Origin: Modestobacter versicolor
GTDB taxonomy: Bacteria > Actinomycetota > Actinomycetes > Mycobacteriales > Geodermatophilaceae
NCBI RefSeq assembly: GCF_014195485.1
Contig: NZ_JACIBU010000001.1
Coordinates: 4,030,001-4,094,000, forward strand
Direction: 5' to 3'
Length of the DNA: 64,000 nt
Part shown: piece after piece, positions 9,246 to 18,440 of the stretch
Position numbering within the stretch: position 1 is the first letter of the stretch
How the letters are laid out: the number at the start of each line of letters is the position of its first letter
Program-made: the position numbers and the translations under genes
Notes under the pieces: generated by a model
What the model saw: only the letters and a program-made list of their open reading frames with translations
Told to the model about the DNA's origin: nothing
The model's database searches: none

Positions 9246-9271
9246 TCAAGTTCCGGCACCGGGACGTCGAT
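9246..9271 (+). promoter_or_regulatory. sigma28 (FliA/WhiG)-type promoter of the metalloprotease gene
   Basis: TCAAG (TCAA at 9246-9249) and GTCGAT (9266-9271) are separated by 16 nt after TCAA. This resembles the TAAA-N15/16-GCCGATAA consensus. Exactly the same geometry occurs at 37546-37571 before another repeat-bearing secreted enzyme gene. Transcription would start near 9280, leaving a short leader with AGGAG before the TTG start. Confidence 0.55.
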
Positions 9272-9307
9272 GCTGACCCAGGTCCCCCCTCGGTCAGGAG
9301 TTCTTCC

Positions 9308-12226
9308 TTGCACGTCGACAACCGGCCGCGCCGCCGCCTCATCGGGCTCGTTGCCACCGCCGTCGTGCTGACCGGGGTCCTCGCGACCGGTCCGGTCGCC
9401 GCCCGCGCCGAGCAGACGCCGGCGCCGACGACCGCGAGCGCCGAGCCCACGACACCGGCTCCGACCGAGGCCCCGGCGCCCACCGAGGCCCCGGCGCCCA
9501 CCGAGGCCCCGGCGCCCACCGAGGCCCCGGCGCCCACCGAGGCCCCGGCGCCGGCCGTGATCCCGACGCCGTCCACCGCGCCCGCGACGGAGGACGCCCC
9601 GGAGGCACCGGCCGAGGCCGGTGACACGGTCGTCGGTGAGCTGGTGCAGGCCTACGCCGACCCGGCGCCGGCCGACGAGGACGGCCACGAGGACGGGCAC
9701 GGGGACGGGCACGAGGACGGGCACGGGGACGGGCACGAGGACGGGCACGACGACGGCCACGACGACACGCTGCTCAGCTGGGTGGAGACCGCCGCGGGTG
9801 ACACGGTGCGGGTCGTCACCGAGGACGTCGCCGAGCTGCCCGCCGGTGCCACCGTCGAGGTCACCGTCGGCGAGACCGTGCCCGACCAGGCCGCGGCCGA
9901 GGGGCAGGAGCCCGCCCGCGAGGTGCTGGCCGCCGACGTCCTGGCCGGCCCGGCCCCCGACGAGCCGACGACCGCGCAGACCGTGGCCCCGGTCAACCAC
10001 CCGGTCACCGTGGTGATGCTCCAGCCGGCCAACGCCGCGCGGGACTCCACCACGCTGGCCCAGGTCGTCTCGGCGGTCAACGGGCCGGTCGGTGACTTCT
10101 GGGAGCAGCAGAGCGGCGGTGCCGTCCGGGTCGGGGTCACCGCGGCCGTCGACTGGTTCCAGGGGACGTCGACCTGCGCCAATCCCACCGCGCTGTGGAC
10201 CGAGGCGGCGGCCCGGGCGGGCTGGACCTACGCCGCGGGCCGGCACCTGCTCGTCTACGTCCCGTCCGGCGCCACCGGCTGCTCCTACGGGCTGGGCGAG
10301 GTGCGCCAGGACATGAACTCCGGTGGCCGGATCTACGTCCGGGCGACCGCCACCTCCGTGATCGCCCACGAGCTCGGGCACAACTTCGGTCTCAACCACT
10401 CCTCGGAGCTGCAGTGCGACCGCGCGGTCGAGGGGCCGCTCGGCAGCGCCTGCCAGATCAGCGCGTACCAGGACTACTACGACCTGATGGGCGTCTCCTG
10501 GAGCCAGGTCGGCACCCTGTCGGCGCTCCAGCAGGCCCAGCTCGGCGTGCTGCCGGCCGCCCAGCGCGTCGAGGTCACCCCGGACACCCTGGCCGCCGAC
10601 CACCTGCTGTCGCCGTTGGGCGGCAGCAGCGGGACGCGGGCGGTCAAGCTGACCACGGCCGGCGGCGTCGTCTACTGGCTGGAGTACCGGACGGCCGTCG
10701 GCCGCGACTCCTGGCTGGGCACGTCCGGCAACGTGGTGGGCCTGGACCAGGGGGTGGTGCTCCGCCGCGCCAACCCGGGTCAGCCCGACTCCTCCCTGCT
10801 GCTGGACCCGACGCCGTCCGCGCGGGCCTCCTGGGGCGGCGACGTCCGCACCGTGATCACGCCCGGCAGCCCCCTGGTGCTCGCAGACGGCGCCTTCACG
10901 GTGACCGTGACGTCCCAGTCCGCCGGTGGGGCGGTGGTCCGGGTCGTGCCCGGGCGTGCGCCGGTCGGCTCGCTGGACACCGCGGTGCTCTCCGGGGTCA
11001 CGTACTCGATGTCGGGCTGGGCGCTGGACCCGGACGCCCCGTCGGTGAGCGTGCCGGTACACGTCTACGTCGACGGCCGGGGCGTCGCGCTGACCGCCGA
11101 CCTGGCCCGTGACGACGTCGCGGTCGCCCGCCCGGGCGCGGGTGCCCTGCACGGGTGGTCCTTCAGCACCGTCCTCCCGGAGGGCGGTCACACCATCTGC
11201 GCCTTCGCCATCGACGTGGCCCACGGGCCCGGTAACAGCACGCTTGGTTGCCGGGTGGTCACGGTGGCGACACGGCTGCCGCGTGCCTCCCTGGACGCCG
11301 TCTCGGTCTCCGGCTCGGACATCACCGTGCAGGGCTGGGCGATGGACCCTGACCTGCCCACCACGTCGGGGCGGGTGCACGTCTACGTCGACGGCCGGGC
11401 AACCGTGGTCGTCGCGGCCGGCGACCGTCCCGACGTCGCAGCGGCCTTCCCGGGTGCGGGAGCGGCGCACGGGTTCTCCTCCTCGGCCACGGTCGCACCG
11501 GGCGTCCACTCGGTGTGCGTCTATGCCATCGACGCCGACACCCCGACCCGCAACACCCCGCTGGGCTGCCGTTCGGTCGCCGTCCACTTCGCCCTGCCGG
11601 TTGCCAACTGGGAGGTGCTCTCGGCCTCCGGTCCAGCGTTGACGGTGCGCGGCTGGGCGGTGGACCCCGACGACCTCACCGCACCGGTCGCCGTGCACGT
11701 GTACGTGGACGGCCGGGGGACGGCGGCCACGGCGGACGGCGACCGTCCCGACGTCGCTGCGGTCCTCCCGGGAGCGGGACCGGCGCACGGGTTCAGCGCC
11801 ACGGTCCAGGTGTCGCCGGGCCCGCACGTCGTCTGCACATACGCGATCGACAGGGACCTCGGGTCGCGCAACGCACCGTTGGGGTGCCGGTCCATCAGCA
11901 CCCAGGTGGCCCTCCCGCTCGGCAGTGCGGACCAGGTCACGGCGCGGGGCACGACGGTCTCGGTGACCGGGTGGGCGCTGGACCCCGACACCCCGACGAC
12001 GCCGAGCACCGTGCACCTCTACGTCGACGGGGTGGGCGCGGCGGTCACCTCCGAGCTGTCCCGGCCGGACGTCGCGGCTGCCTTCCCCGGCGTCGGGGAC
12101 GCGCACGGTTTCGCCTTCAGCACGCAGGTGGGCGCTGGGACGCACACCGTCTGCAGCTACGCGATCGACGACCTGCCGGCGCGCAACACGCCCCTCGGCT
12201 GCCGCACCGTCACGACCGGCCCGTAG
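9308..12226 (+). CDS. secreted zinc metalloprotease with four C-terminal surface repeats
   Basis: The 972-residue precursor has a signal peptide (RPRRR followed by a hydrophobic stretch and AARA, about residues 7-34). A proline/threonine linker contains five identical TEAPAP units. Next comes a strongly repetitive His/Asp/Gly stretch (EDGH/GDGH/DDGH, around residues 123-155). The catalytic domain has the metzincin-type site HELGHNFGLNH (354-364) and a Met-turn YDLMG near residue 394, most like peptidase family M11 or relatives. The C terminus holds four copies of the GWALDPD/HVYVDG module. The start is TTG at 9308, chosen because AGGAG lies 7 nt before it (9296-9300) and it gives a correct signal peptide; the GTG at 9227 would add a long unlikely N terminus. 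The protein is probably exported and retained at the wall; its substrate is unknown. Confidence 0.85.
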   Translation: MHVDNRPRRRLIGLVATAVVLTGVLATGPVAARAEQTPAPTTASAEPTTPAPTEAPAPTEAPAPTEAPAPTEAPAPTEAPAPAVIPTPSTAPATEDAPEAPAEAGDTVVGELVQAYADPAPADEDGHEDGHGDGHEDGHGDGHEDGHDDGHDDTLLSWVETAAGDTVRVVTEDVAELPAGATVEVTVGETVPDQAAAEGQEPAREVLAADVLAGPAPDEPTTAQTVAPVNHPVTVVMLQPANAARDSTTLAQVVSAVNGPVGDFWEQQSGGAVRVGVTAAVDWFQGTSTCANPTALWTEAAARAGWTYAAGRHLLVYVPSGATGCSYGLGEVRQDMNSGGRIYVRATATSVIAHELGHNFGLNHSSELQCDRAVEGPLGSACQISAYQDYYDLMGVSWSQVGTLSALQQAQLGVLPAAQRVEVTPDTLAADHLLSPLGGSSGTRAVKLTTAGGVVYWLEYRTAVGRDSWLGTSGNVVGLDQGVVLRRANPGQPDSSLLLDPTPSARASWGGDVRTVITPGSPLVLADGAFTVTVTSQSAGGAVVRVVPGRAPVGSLDTAVLSGVTYSMSGWALDPDAPSVSVPVHVYVDGRGVALTADLARDDVAVARPGAGALHGWSFSTVLPEGGHTICAFAIDVAHGPGNSTLGCRVVTVATRLPRASLDAVSVSGSDITVQGWAMDPDLPTTSGRVHVYVDGRATVVVAAGDRPDVAAAFPGAGAAHGFSSSATVAPGVHSVCVYAIDADTPTRNTPLGCRSVAVHFALPVANWEVLSASGPALTVRGWAVDPDDLTAPVAVHVYVDGRGTAATADGDRPDVAAVLPGAGPAHGFSATVQVSPGPHVVCTYAIDRDLGSRNAPLGCRSISTQVALPLGSADQVTARGTTVSVTGWALDPDTPTTPSTVHLYVDGVGAAVTSELSRPDVAAAFPGVGDAHGFAFSTQVGAGTHTVCSYAIDDLPARNTPLGCRTVTTGP
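9464..9553 (+). repeat. five tandem 18-bp units in the protease linker
   Basis: The unit ACCGAGGCCCCGGCGCCC is repeated five times; the last copy differs only at its final base. It encodes TEAPAP and is a likely site of length variation by slippage. Confidence 0.95.
9676..9771 (+). repeat. 12/24-bp tandem repeat encoding a His-Asp-Gly tract
   Basis: Alternating 12-bp units GAGGACGGGCAC and GGGGACGGGCAC (a 24-bp period in the centre) encode EDGH-GDGH repeats. The histidines and acidic residues at 4-residue spacing could bind divalent metals. Confidence 0.85.
10961..12226 (+). repeat. array of four ~105-aa surface modules (protease)
   Basis: There are four tandem modules of about 316 nt, starting near 10961, 11278, 11593 and 11911. 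Each carries GWA(L/M/V)DPD, then H(V/L)YVDG, then D(V)A-PG-G-HG(F/W), then C--YAID, and ends with LGCR. Each copy has two cysteines at fixed positions (VC-YAID and LGC), a likely intramodule disulfide. Related arrays occur in four other genes of this window. Confidence 0.92.
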
Positions 12227-12449
12227 CCCGGCCGGGCCGCACGGGCTTCGGGGCGTCGAAGCCTCCGCTGCGGCCGCTCGGTGTGTGCGTCCGCCGTGGA
12301 CGGACCGATCCCAGGACGCGGCTGAGCCGTCCCGCAGTCGGAGCCGGCCGGTGGACGGCGGGTGAGCGGTGAGTGACTGGTCGGTCCGGTGTGGGCGTGG
12401 AGTGACGGCGAGCCGGTCCTGTCAGGTCCTCGCGTGCCAGCATCCCGGC
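12227..12449. other. 223-bp spacer between two repeat-protein genes
   Basis: This is the longest gene-free stretch of the window. It holds a 12-bp palindrome GCCCGGCCGGGC at 12226-12237 just after the stop, a possible terminator without a T tract. In-frame GTG codons at 12369 and 12402 are alternative starts for the next gene. No sigma28-like site with the TCAA-N16-GCCGAT spacing is visible here. Confidence 0.6.
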
Positions 12450-12572
12450 GTGTCGCCCGAGTCCCGGTGGTGCGGCCACCCGCACGCCCTCCTGCGCGGC
12501 GTCGTCCTGGTCCTGCTCACCGGCTGCCTCGCCCTCGCCGCGGGCGCGCTCCCGGCGAAGGCGGCCGCACCA

Positions 12573-14174
12573 CCGGTCGGCAATTGGGAGGCGCTGTCGG
12601 CGACGGGGTCGACCCTGTCCATCGCGGGCTGGACCACGGACCCGGACCAGCCGCACGCGGCCGTCGCGGTGCACGTCTACGTGGACGGTCGGGGCGCGGC
12701 CCTGGTCGCCGACCGTGATCGGCCGGACGTCGCGGCGGCCTTCCCCGGTGCCGGTCCCGCGCACGGCTTCACCTGGTCCGGGGAGGTGCCGGTGGGCCGG
12801 CACACCGTGTGCGTCCACGCCATCGACCCGGCCACGCCGTCGACGTACACGCCACTCGGCTGCCGGTCGATCGTCACGGCGGGCACGCAGCCCGTGGGCA
12901 ACTGGGAGGAGACGACACCGAACGGCACGCGCGCCGAGCTACGCGGCTGGGCACTCGACCTGGACCAGCCCACGGTGGACACCGCGGTGCACGTCTACGC
13001 GGACGGGCGATTCGCGGGCACCGGGGAGCCGACGTCGCGGCCCGACGTCGGGGCCCGACGTCGGGGCCGCGTATCCGGGGACGGGCTCCCAGCACGGCTG
13101 GACGGCGAGCGTGTTCCTCCTCCCGGGGTCCCGCAGCGTCTGCGTGTACGTCATCGACGTCGACGACCCGTCCCGGAACACCCCGCTGGGCTGCCGCACG
13201 GTCACCACGCAGATGGCGCTCCCGCTGGCCAGCTGGGACGAGACCCGGGTGCAGATGCCCCACACCACGATCTCCGGTTGGGCCTTCGACCCCGACCGGC
13301 CGGGGGAGGCAGTGCAGGTTCACGTCTACCTCGACACGGGGACCGCCGCTCTGTGGACCGGCGACCTCCGGCCTGACGTGCACGCCGCTCACCCAGCCGC
13401 CGGGGACTCCGCGGGCTGGAGCCTGACGGCGTACCTCGAGTCCGGGCTCCACCGGGCCTGCGTCTGGTCATCGACGCGGACGACTCGCGGCGGAACACCC
13501 CACTGGGCTGCCGGGACATCAAGGTGGGGATGACGTCACCGACCGCGGCCTGGGAGCACGTGCAGGTGCAAGGGGCACGGCTGCTCCTCACCGGCTGGGC
13601 GTTCGACGCCGACTCCCCGGGCACGACCACCCGCCCGCTCGTGTCCGTGGACGGCGAGACGTGGGGGAGCGCCGAGCAGCTGGCGCGGGCCGACGTCGCC
13701 GCCGCGTTCCCGGTCGCAGGCCCGTCGGCCGGCTGGTCGTTCGAGCGCTCCGTCGCCCCGGGTCGGCACCGGGTGTGCGTCACCGTTCCCGACGTCGGTC
13801 GAGCACCCGGCGCCGACCTGGGCTGCCGTGACGTCGTCACCAGCCGCGCGCTGCCGATCGGGAACGTCGACGTCCGCACCGCCGCCTCGGGGGTCATCAC
13901 CCTGTCCGGCTGGGCCCTAGACCCTGATGACCCGACGGCCTCGATCGAGGTGACGGCGTACGACGCCTACAACCGCACCGACCGGCGGGTCACGGCGGAC
14001 GAGGACCGCCCTGACATCGCCGTCACCTTTCCCGGTGCCGGTCCAGCGCACGGCTGGTCCATGGAGCTCCCGCAGGGATCGAGCGGCGGGGGTTGGACCG
14101 TCTGCGCCACTGCGGACACGGGGTGGGGCACCCGGAGCCTGGGCTGCGGCTTCGTTCCCGACACCCACCCTTGA
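12573..14174 (+). repeat. array of five ~105-aa surface modules (frameshifted gene)
   Basis: Modules start near 12573, 12889, 13218, 13540 and 13855. The second contains the 13-bp duplication and the third the single-base loss. The last two are the most divergent (module 4 lacks the HVYVDG core, reading PLVSVDG). Confidence 0.85.
13041..13066 (+). repeat. 13-bp tandem duplication causing a frameshift
   Basis: CCCGACGTCGGGG occurs at 13041-13053 and again at 13054-13066 with no spacer. Loss of one copy restores the conserved module reading frame. Confidence 0.95.
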
Positions 14175-14193
14175 TCCGCCCGGCGGTCGGCCC

Positions 14194-15951
14194 TCAGCCG
14201 GCGGCGTCGGAGATGGTGCACAGGACGGCCCCGCTGGTCACGCTCGCGCCGACCTCGGCGGTCAGGCCGGACACGGTGCCGGCCTTGTGGGCGGTGATGG
14301 GCTGCTCCATCTTCATGGCCTCGAGCACCACGACCAGGTCGCCGGCGGCCACGGTCGCGCCGTCGGAGACGGCCACCTTGACGATGGTGCCCTGCATCGG
14401 CGCGGTCAGCGAGTCGCCGGAGGCGGCCGAGCCGCCGTGACCGCCGCCGCGCTTGCGCGGCTTGGCGCCGGCAGCGGCCGGTGCGGGGCCACCCGCGGCC
14501 AGCCCGGCCGGCAGCGAGACCTCCAGCCGGCGCCCGCCGACCTCGACGACGACGGTCTGCCGCGGCTCGGCGTCGGCGGTCTCCGCAGCCGGTCCGTACG
14601 GCGGGACCTGGTTGTCCCACTCGGTCTCGATCCACCGGGTGTGCACGGTGAACGGCTCGCTGGTGAACGCGGGGTCGCTCACCACGGCGCGGTGGAACGG
14701 GACGACGGTGGGCATGCCCTCGACGACCAGCTCGGCCAGCGCGCGGCGGGCCCGCTGAAGGGCCTCGGTGCGGGTGGCGCCGGTGACGATCAGCTTGGCC
14801 AGCATCGAGTCGAACGCGCCTGCGACCTCGCCGCCGGTCTCGACGCCGGAGTCCCAGCGCACGCCGGGGCCCTGCGGGACCTCCAGCCGGGTCACCGGGC
14901 CGGGCGCGGGCATGAAGTTCCGCCCGGCGTCCTCGGCGTTGATCCGGAACTCGATGCTGTGCCCGCGCGGGGCGGGGTCCTCGGTGATCTCCAGCGGCAG
15001 GCCCTCGGCGATGCGGAACTGCTGGCGCACCAGGTCGATGCCGGAGGTCTCCTCGCTGACCGGGTGCTCGACCTGCAGCCGGGTGTTGACCTCCAGGAAG
15101 GAGATCGAGCCGTCGGCCCCCACCAGGTACTCGACGGTGCCGGCGCCGTGGTAGCCGGCCTCGGCGCAGATCGCCTTGGCCGAGGAGTGGATCCGCTCGC
15201 GCTGCTCCTCGGTGAGGAACGGCGCTGGCGCCTCCTCGACCAGCTTCTGGTTGCGCCGCTGCAGCGAGCAGTCCCGGGTGCCGACGACGATGACGTTCCC
15301 GTGGGTGTCGGCGAGCACCTGGGCCTCGACGTGCCGGGGCTTGTCCAGGAACCGCTCGACGAAGCACTCCCCGCGACCGAAGGCGGAGACCGCCTCCCGG
15401 ACGGCGGAGTCGAACAGCTCGGGGATCTCCTCGATCGTGCGGGCCACCTTGAGCCCGCGGCCGCCACCGCCGAAGGCGGCCTTGATCGCCACCGGCAGCC
15501 CGTGCTCCTGGGCGAAGGCGATGACCTCGTCGGCGTCGGCGACCGGGTCCTTGGTGCCGGGCACCAGCGGGGCGCCGGCCTTGGTGGCGATGTGCCGGGC
15601 GGCGACCTTGTCACCGAGGTCGATGATCGCCTGGGGAGAGGGGCCGATCCAGGTCAGCCCGGCGTCGATGACCGCCTGGGCGAAGTCGGCGTTCTCGGAC
15701 AGGAACCCGTAGCCGGGGTGCACCGCGTCGGCGCCGGACTGCCGGGCGGCGTCCAGGATCTTGTCGACCACCAGGTAGGAGTCGCCGGGGGTGGTGCCGC
15801 CGAGGGCGAAGGCCTCGTCGGCGGCGCGCACGTGCAGGGCGTCCCGGTCCGGCTCGGCGTACACGGCGACGCTGGTGAGCCCGGCGTCCCGGCAGGCACG
15901 CGCGACGCGCACCGCGATCTCACCGCGGTTGGCGATCAGGACCTTCTGCAC
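14194..15951 (-). CDS. accA: acyl-CoA carboxylase alpha subunit (biotin carboxylase + BCCP)
   Basis: The 585-residue product is a fused biotin carboxylase ([19 protein letters not shown] at the start, ATP-grasp motifs [10 protein letters not shown] and [14 protein letters not shown]) and biotin carboxyl carrier protein. The carrier has the biotinylation site EAMKMEQP near the C terminus, where the lysine is modified. It carboxylates biotin with ATP and bicarbonate and passes CO2 to the AccD partner encoded upstream, forming methylmalonyl-CoA or malonyl-CoA. The architecture matches actinobacterial AccA3-type subunits. The GTG start has AAGGAG 7 nt upstream. It is the last gene of accD-accE-maf-accA; BirA, the enzyme that biotinylates it, is encoded divergently at the operon head. 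Confidence 0.94.
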   Translation of the reverse strand: MQKVLIANRGEIAVRVARACRDAGLTSVAVYAEPDRDALHVRAADEAFALGGTTPGDSYLVVDKILDAARQSGADAVHPGYGFLSENADFAQAVIDAGLTWIGPSPQAIIDLGDKVAARHIATKAGAPLVPGTKDPVADADEVIAFAQEHGLPVAIKAAFGGGGRGLKVARTIEEIPELFDSAVREAVSAFGRGECFVERFLDKPRHVEAQVLADTHGNVIVVGTRDCSLQRRNQKLVEEAPAPFLTEEQRERIHSSAKAICAEAGYHGAGTVEYLVGADGSISFLEVNTRLQVEHPVSEETSGIDLVRQQFRIAEGLPLEITEDPAPRGHSIEFRINAEDAGRNFMPAPGPVTRLEVPQGPGVRWDSGVETGGEVAGAFDSMLAKLIVTGATRTEALQRARRALAELVVEGMPTVVPFHRAVVSDPAFTSEPFTVHTRWIETEWDNQVPPYGPAAETADAEPRQTVVVEVGGRRLEVSLPAGLAAGGPAPAAAGAKPRKRGGGHGGSAASGDSLTAPMQGTIVKVAVSDGATVAAGDLVVVLEAMKMEQPITAHKAGTVSGLTAEVGASVTSGAVLCTISDAAG

Positions 15952-15989
15952 GTCAGTTCTCCTTCGACGACACGTTCGGGACGGGGTGC

Positions 15990-16592
15990 TCAGCGCTGCC
16001 AGAGGTCGGTCAGCGCCACCCCGAGCTTGGCGAGCTGGGTGCGCAGCAGCGGCAGCGAGAGGCCGATGACCGCGGAGTGGTCGCCCTCGATCCGGCGGAC
16101 GAACGGGGCGCCCAGCCCGTCGAGGGTGAAGGCGCCGGCGACCGCCAGCGGCTCACCGGTGCCGAGGTAGGACTCCAGCTCGGCCGGGGTGGGGGTGGCG
16201 AAGTGGACGACGGTCGAGGAGACGCCGACGTCCCGCTGGGTCACCGAGCCGCCCTGCACGTCGAGCACGGCCTGACCGGTGTGCAGCACGCCGCTGCGCC
16301 CGGCCATCCGCTGCCAGCGCAGCCGGGCGTCGGCGGCGTCCGCCGGCTTGCCCATCGCCTGGCCGCGGAACTCCAGCAGCGAGTCGGCGCCGACCACCAG
16401 GGCGTCGGTCTCCTCCTTGGCGACCGCACCCGCCTTGGCGGCGGCCAGCAGCGCGACCAGCTCGGCCACCCGGGGCGCGGTCACCGCGGACTCGTCGACC
16501 CCGCTGACCACGACCTCCGGGGTGAGCCCGGCCTGGCGCATCAGCTGCAGCCGGGCGGGGGACTGCGACGCCAGCACCAGCCGGCGGCTCAT
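15990..16592 (-). CDS. maf: Maf-family nucleotide pyrophosphatase
   Basis: The 200-residue product begins [21 protein letters not shown], the Maf signature (S-x-R-x-x-L). It continues with [16 protein letters not shown] and ends with the conserved [13 protein letters not shown]. Maf proteins hydrolyse modified or canonical NTPs to NMP and pyrophosphate, acting as house-cleaning enzymes. Its ATG overlaps the accE stop by 4 nt (ATGA), so it is translated from the carboxylase operon mRNA. Placement of maf between accE and accA is a recurrent actinobacterial arrangement. Confidence 0.93.
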   Translation of the reverse strand: MSRRLVLASQSPARLQLMRQAGLTPEVVVSGVDESAVTAPRVAELVALLAAAKAGAVAKEETDALVVGADSLLEFRGQAMGKPADAADARLRWQRMAGRSGVLHTGQAVLDVQGGSVTQRDVGVSSTVVHFATPTPAELESYLGTGEPLAVAGAFTLDGLGAPFVRRIEGDHSAVIGLSLPLLRTQLAKLGVALTDLWQR

Positions 16593-16795
16593 GCCGGCCG
16601 CCCGGCCGCGCGCCAGCCACCGGGGCCCGGCTGCAGCGGGGTGCGGACGACCGGGGAACCCCAGCCGCCCACCGGGGAGGGCCGGCGGCGCGGACGGCGC
16701 TGGGACATCGCCGCGACGACGACGGTGAGCGCGGCGAGCTCTTCGGCGGTGGGCTCGCCGCGGACGACGCGGAGGAGCGGCTCGGTCGCCGTCAC
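16589..16795 (-). CDS. accE: acyl-CoA carboxylase epsilon subunit
   Basis: This is a 68-residue protein starting [20 protein letters not shown]. The segment [16 protein letters not shown] is the hallmark of the small epsilon subunit of actinobacterial acyl-CoA carboxylases, followed by an Arg/Pro-rich linker (RRPRRRPSP) and W-containing tail. It stabilises the AccA-AccD complex. The GTG start overlaps the accD stop (GTGA) and its own stop overlaps the maf start (ATGA), which fixes both ends. Confidence 0.9.
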   Translation of the reverse strand: MTATEPLLRVVRGEPTAEELAALTVVVAAMSQRRPRRRPSPVGGWGSPVVRTPLQPGPGGWRAAGRPA

Positions 16796-18420
16796 AGCGG
16801 GATGTTCCCGTGCTTCTTGGGCGGCAGCGTCTCCCGCTTGTTGGCCAGCAGCCGCAGCGCCCGCACCACGTGGATGCGGGTGTGCGACGGCGGGATGACC
16901 GCGTCCACGTACCCGCGGTCGGCGGCGATGTAGGGGTTGGCCAGGGTGCCCTCGTACTCGGTGATCAGCTCCGCGCGCAGCGCCTCCGGGTCCTCCGCCG
17001 CGGCGAGCTCCTTGCGGTAGAGGATGCCGACCGCGCCCTGCGCGCCGATGACGGCGATCTGCGCGGTCGGCCAGGCCAGGTTGACGTCGGCACCGAGGTG
17101 CTTGGACCCCATCACGTCGTAGGCGCCGCCGTAGGCCTTGCGGGTGATCACCGTGATCAGCGGGACGGTGGCCTCGGCGTAGGCGTAGATCAGCTTGGCG
17201 CCGCGGCGGATGATGCCGTCCCACTCCTGGGAGGTGCCGGGCAGGAAGCCGGGGACGTCGACGAAGGTGAGCACCGGGATGTTGAACGCGTCGCAGGTGC
17301 GCACGAACCGAGCGGCCTTCTCGCTGGCGTCGATGTCCAGCGTCCCGGCGAACTGGGTGGGCTGGTTGGCCACGACGCCGACCGGGCGGCCCTCGACCCG
17401 GCCGAAACCGGTGAGGATGTTGGGCCCCCACAGCTCCTGCACCTCGAGGAAGTCGCCGTCGTCGAGCACGTGCTCGATGACGGTGTGCATGTCGTAGGGC
17501 GTGTTGGGCGAGTCGGGGATGAAGGTGTCGAGCTCGAGGTCGGTCTCGGTGAGCGCCTCGGGCAGCGCGGTGTCGACCGGGGCGACCTCGATCGCCGGCA
17601 GCGGGTCCAGGTTGTTGCTGGGCAGGTAGGACAGCAGCGCCTTGACGTAGTCCAGCGCGTCGGCCTCGTCCTCGGCCAGGTAGTGCGCGACGCCGGACTT
17701 GGTGTTGTGGGTGCGGGCGCCGCCGAGCTCCTCGAGCGTCACGTCCTCACCGGTCACGGTCTTCACCACGTCGGGGCCGGTGATGAACATCTGGCTGGTC
17801 TTGTCGACCATCACGATGAAGTCGGTGAGCGCGGGGGAGTACACGTGCCCGCCGGCCGCGGCCCCCATCACCAGCGAGATCTGCGGGACGACGCCGGAGG
17901 CGTGCACGTTGCGCCGGAAGATCTCCGCGTAGAGGCCGAGGGAGACCACGCCCTCCTGGATCCGGGCACCGCCGCCCTCGTTGATCCCGATGACCGGGCA
18001 GCCGTTGCGCACCGCCAGGTCGAGCACCTTGACGATCTTCTCGCCGTAGACCTCGCCGAGGCTGCCGCCGAAGACGGTCACGTCCTGGGAGAACACGCAC
18101 ACCGGGCGGCCGTCGACGGTGCCGTACCCGGTGACGACGCCGTCGCCGAAGGGGCGCCGGGCGTCCATCCCGAAGTTCGTGGACCGGTGCCGGGCGAACT
18201 CGTCGAGCTCGGTGAACGAGCCCGGGTCCAGCAGCGCCTCGATCCGCTCGCGGGCGGTCATCTTCCCGGCGGCGTGCTGCTTGGCCACCGCGCGCTCGGA
18301 CCCGGCGTGCGACGCCTCCTCCACCCGCCGCTGGAAGTCGGCCAGCTTGCCGGCGGTCGTGTGCAGGTCGATGTCGGCGGGGACGGGTTCTCCCGCGCTC
18401 TCCAGTTCGGCGGCACTCAC
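16792..18420 (-). CDS. accD: propionyl/acyl-CoA carboxylase beta subunit (carboxyltransferase)
   Basis: The 542-residue product has the two crotonase-like halves of the carboxyltransferase. The N-terminal half contains [19 protein letters not shown] and [12 protein letters not shown]; the C-terminal half contains [40 protein letters not shown] and the CoA-site residues of [17 protein letters not shown]. Length and motifs match AccD5/PccB. It transfers carboxyl from biotin to propionyl-CoA (possibly also acetyl-CoA), giving methylmalonyl-CoA for MutAB at 1-5 kb. The GTG at 18420 lies only 20 nt from the birA start on the other strand. Confidence 0.94.
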   Translation of the reverse strand: MSAAELESAGEPVPADIDLHTTAGKLADFQRRVEEASHAGSERAVAKQHAAGKMTARERIEALLDPGSFTELDEFARHRSTNFGMDARRPFGDGVVTGYGTVDGRPVCVFSQDVTVFGGSLGEVYGEKIVKVLDLAVRNGCPVIGINEGGGARIQEGVVSLGLYAEIFRRNVHASGVVPQISLVMGAAAGGHVYSPALTDFIVMVDKTSQMFITGPDVVKTVTGEDVTLEELGGARTHNTKSGVAHYLAEDEADALDYVKALLSYLPSNNLDPLPAIEVAPVDTALPEALTETDLELDTFIPDSPNTPYDMHTVIEHVLDDGDFLEVQELWGPNILTGFGRVEGRPVGVVANQPTQFAGTLDIDASEKAARFVRTCDAFNIPVLTFVDVPGFLPGTSQEWDGIIRRGAKLIYAYAEATVPLITVITRKAYGGAYDVMGSKHLGADVNLAWPTAQIAVIGAQGAVGILYRKELAAAEDPEALRAELITEYEGTLANPYIAADRGYVDAVIPPSHTRIHVVRALRLLANKRETLPPKKHGNIPL

Positions 18421-18427
18421 AGCGCCG

Positions 18428-18434
18428 TAGCGTA
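18428..18434. promoter_or_regulatory. overlapping divergent -10 elements, birA / acc operon
   Basis: The 7-bp TAGCGTA contains TAGCGT on the plus strand, 7 nt before the birA GTG. It also contains TACGCT on the minus strand, 8 nt before the accD GTG. Both fit the TAnnnT -10 pattern of leaderless actinobacterial genes, so one symmetric site can drive both directions. Confidence 0.6.
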
Positions 18435-18440
18435 GGTGAC

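Larger units (their letters stand above)
12450..14174 (+). pseudogene. repeat-only secreted protein gene, broken by two frameshifts
   Basis: A signal peptide (LLRGVVLVLLTGCLALAAGALPAKA) is followed by five GWALDPD-type modules and nothing else. The frame is lost at 13041-13066, where CCCGACGTCGGGG is present twice in tandem. Removing one 13-bp copy restores SRPDVGAAYPGTG exactly. A second break lies at about 13462-13470, where one base is missing in the VCVYVID-type motif (reads TGC GTC TGG TCA TCG). Downstream the original frame is intact up to the stop at 14174. As it stands, translation ends at 13376 after two modules and out-of-frame residues. The start is uncertain: GTG 12450 gives the best signal peptide, GTG 12369 and 12402 are alternatives. 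It could be a pseudogene, a phase-variable gene or sequencing error. Confidence 0.75.

Noticed and set aside
9464-9771. CRISPR-like direct repeats
   Set aside because: The repeats are contiguous 12-18-bp coding units without spacers. They encode linkers inside one protein.
8381-12145. Very long minus-strand open frame over the quinone dehydrogenase and metalloprotease genes
   Set aside because: It is antisense to well-supported genes and its product is rich in Gly/Arg/His/Pro without domains, as expected from high-GC codon bias.
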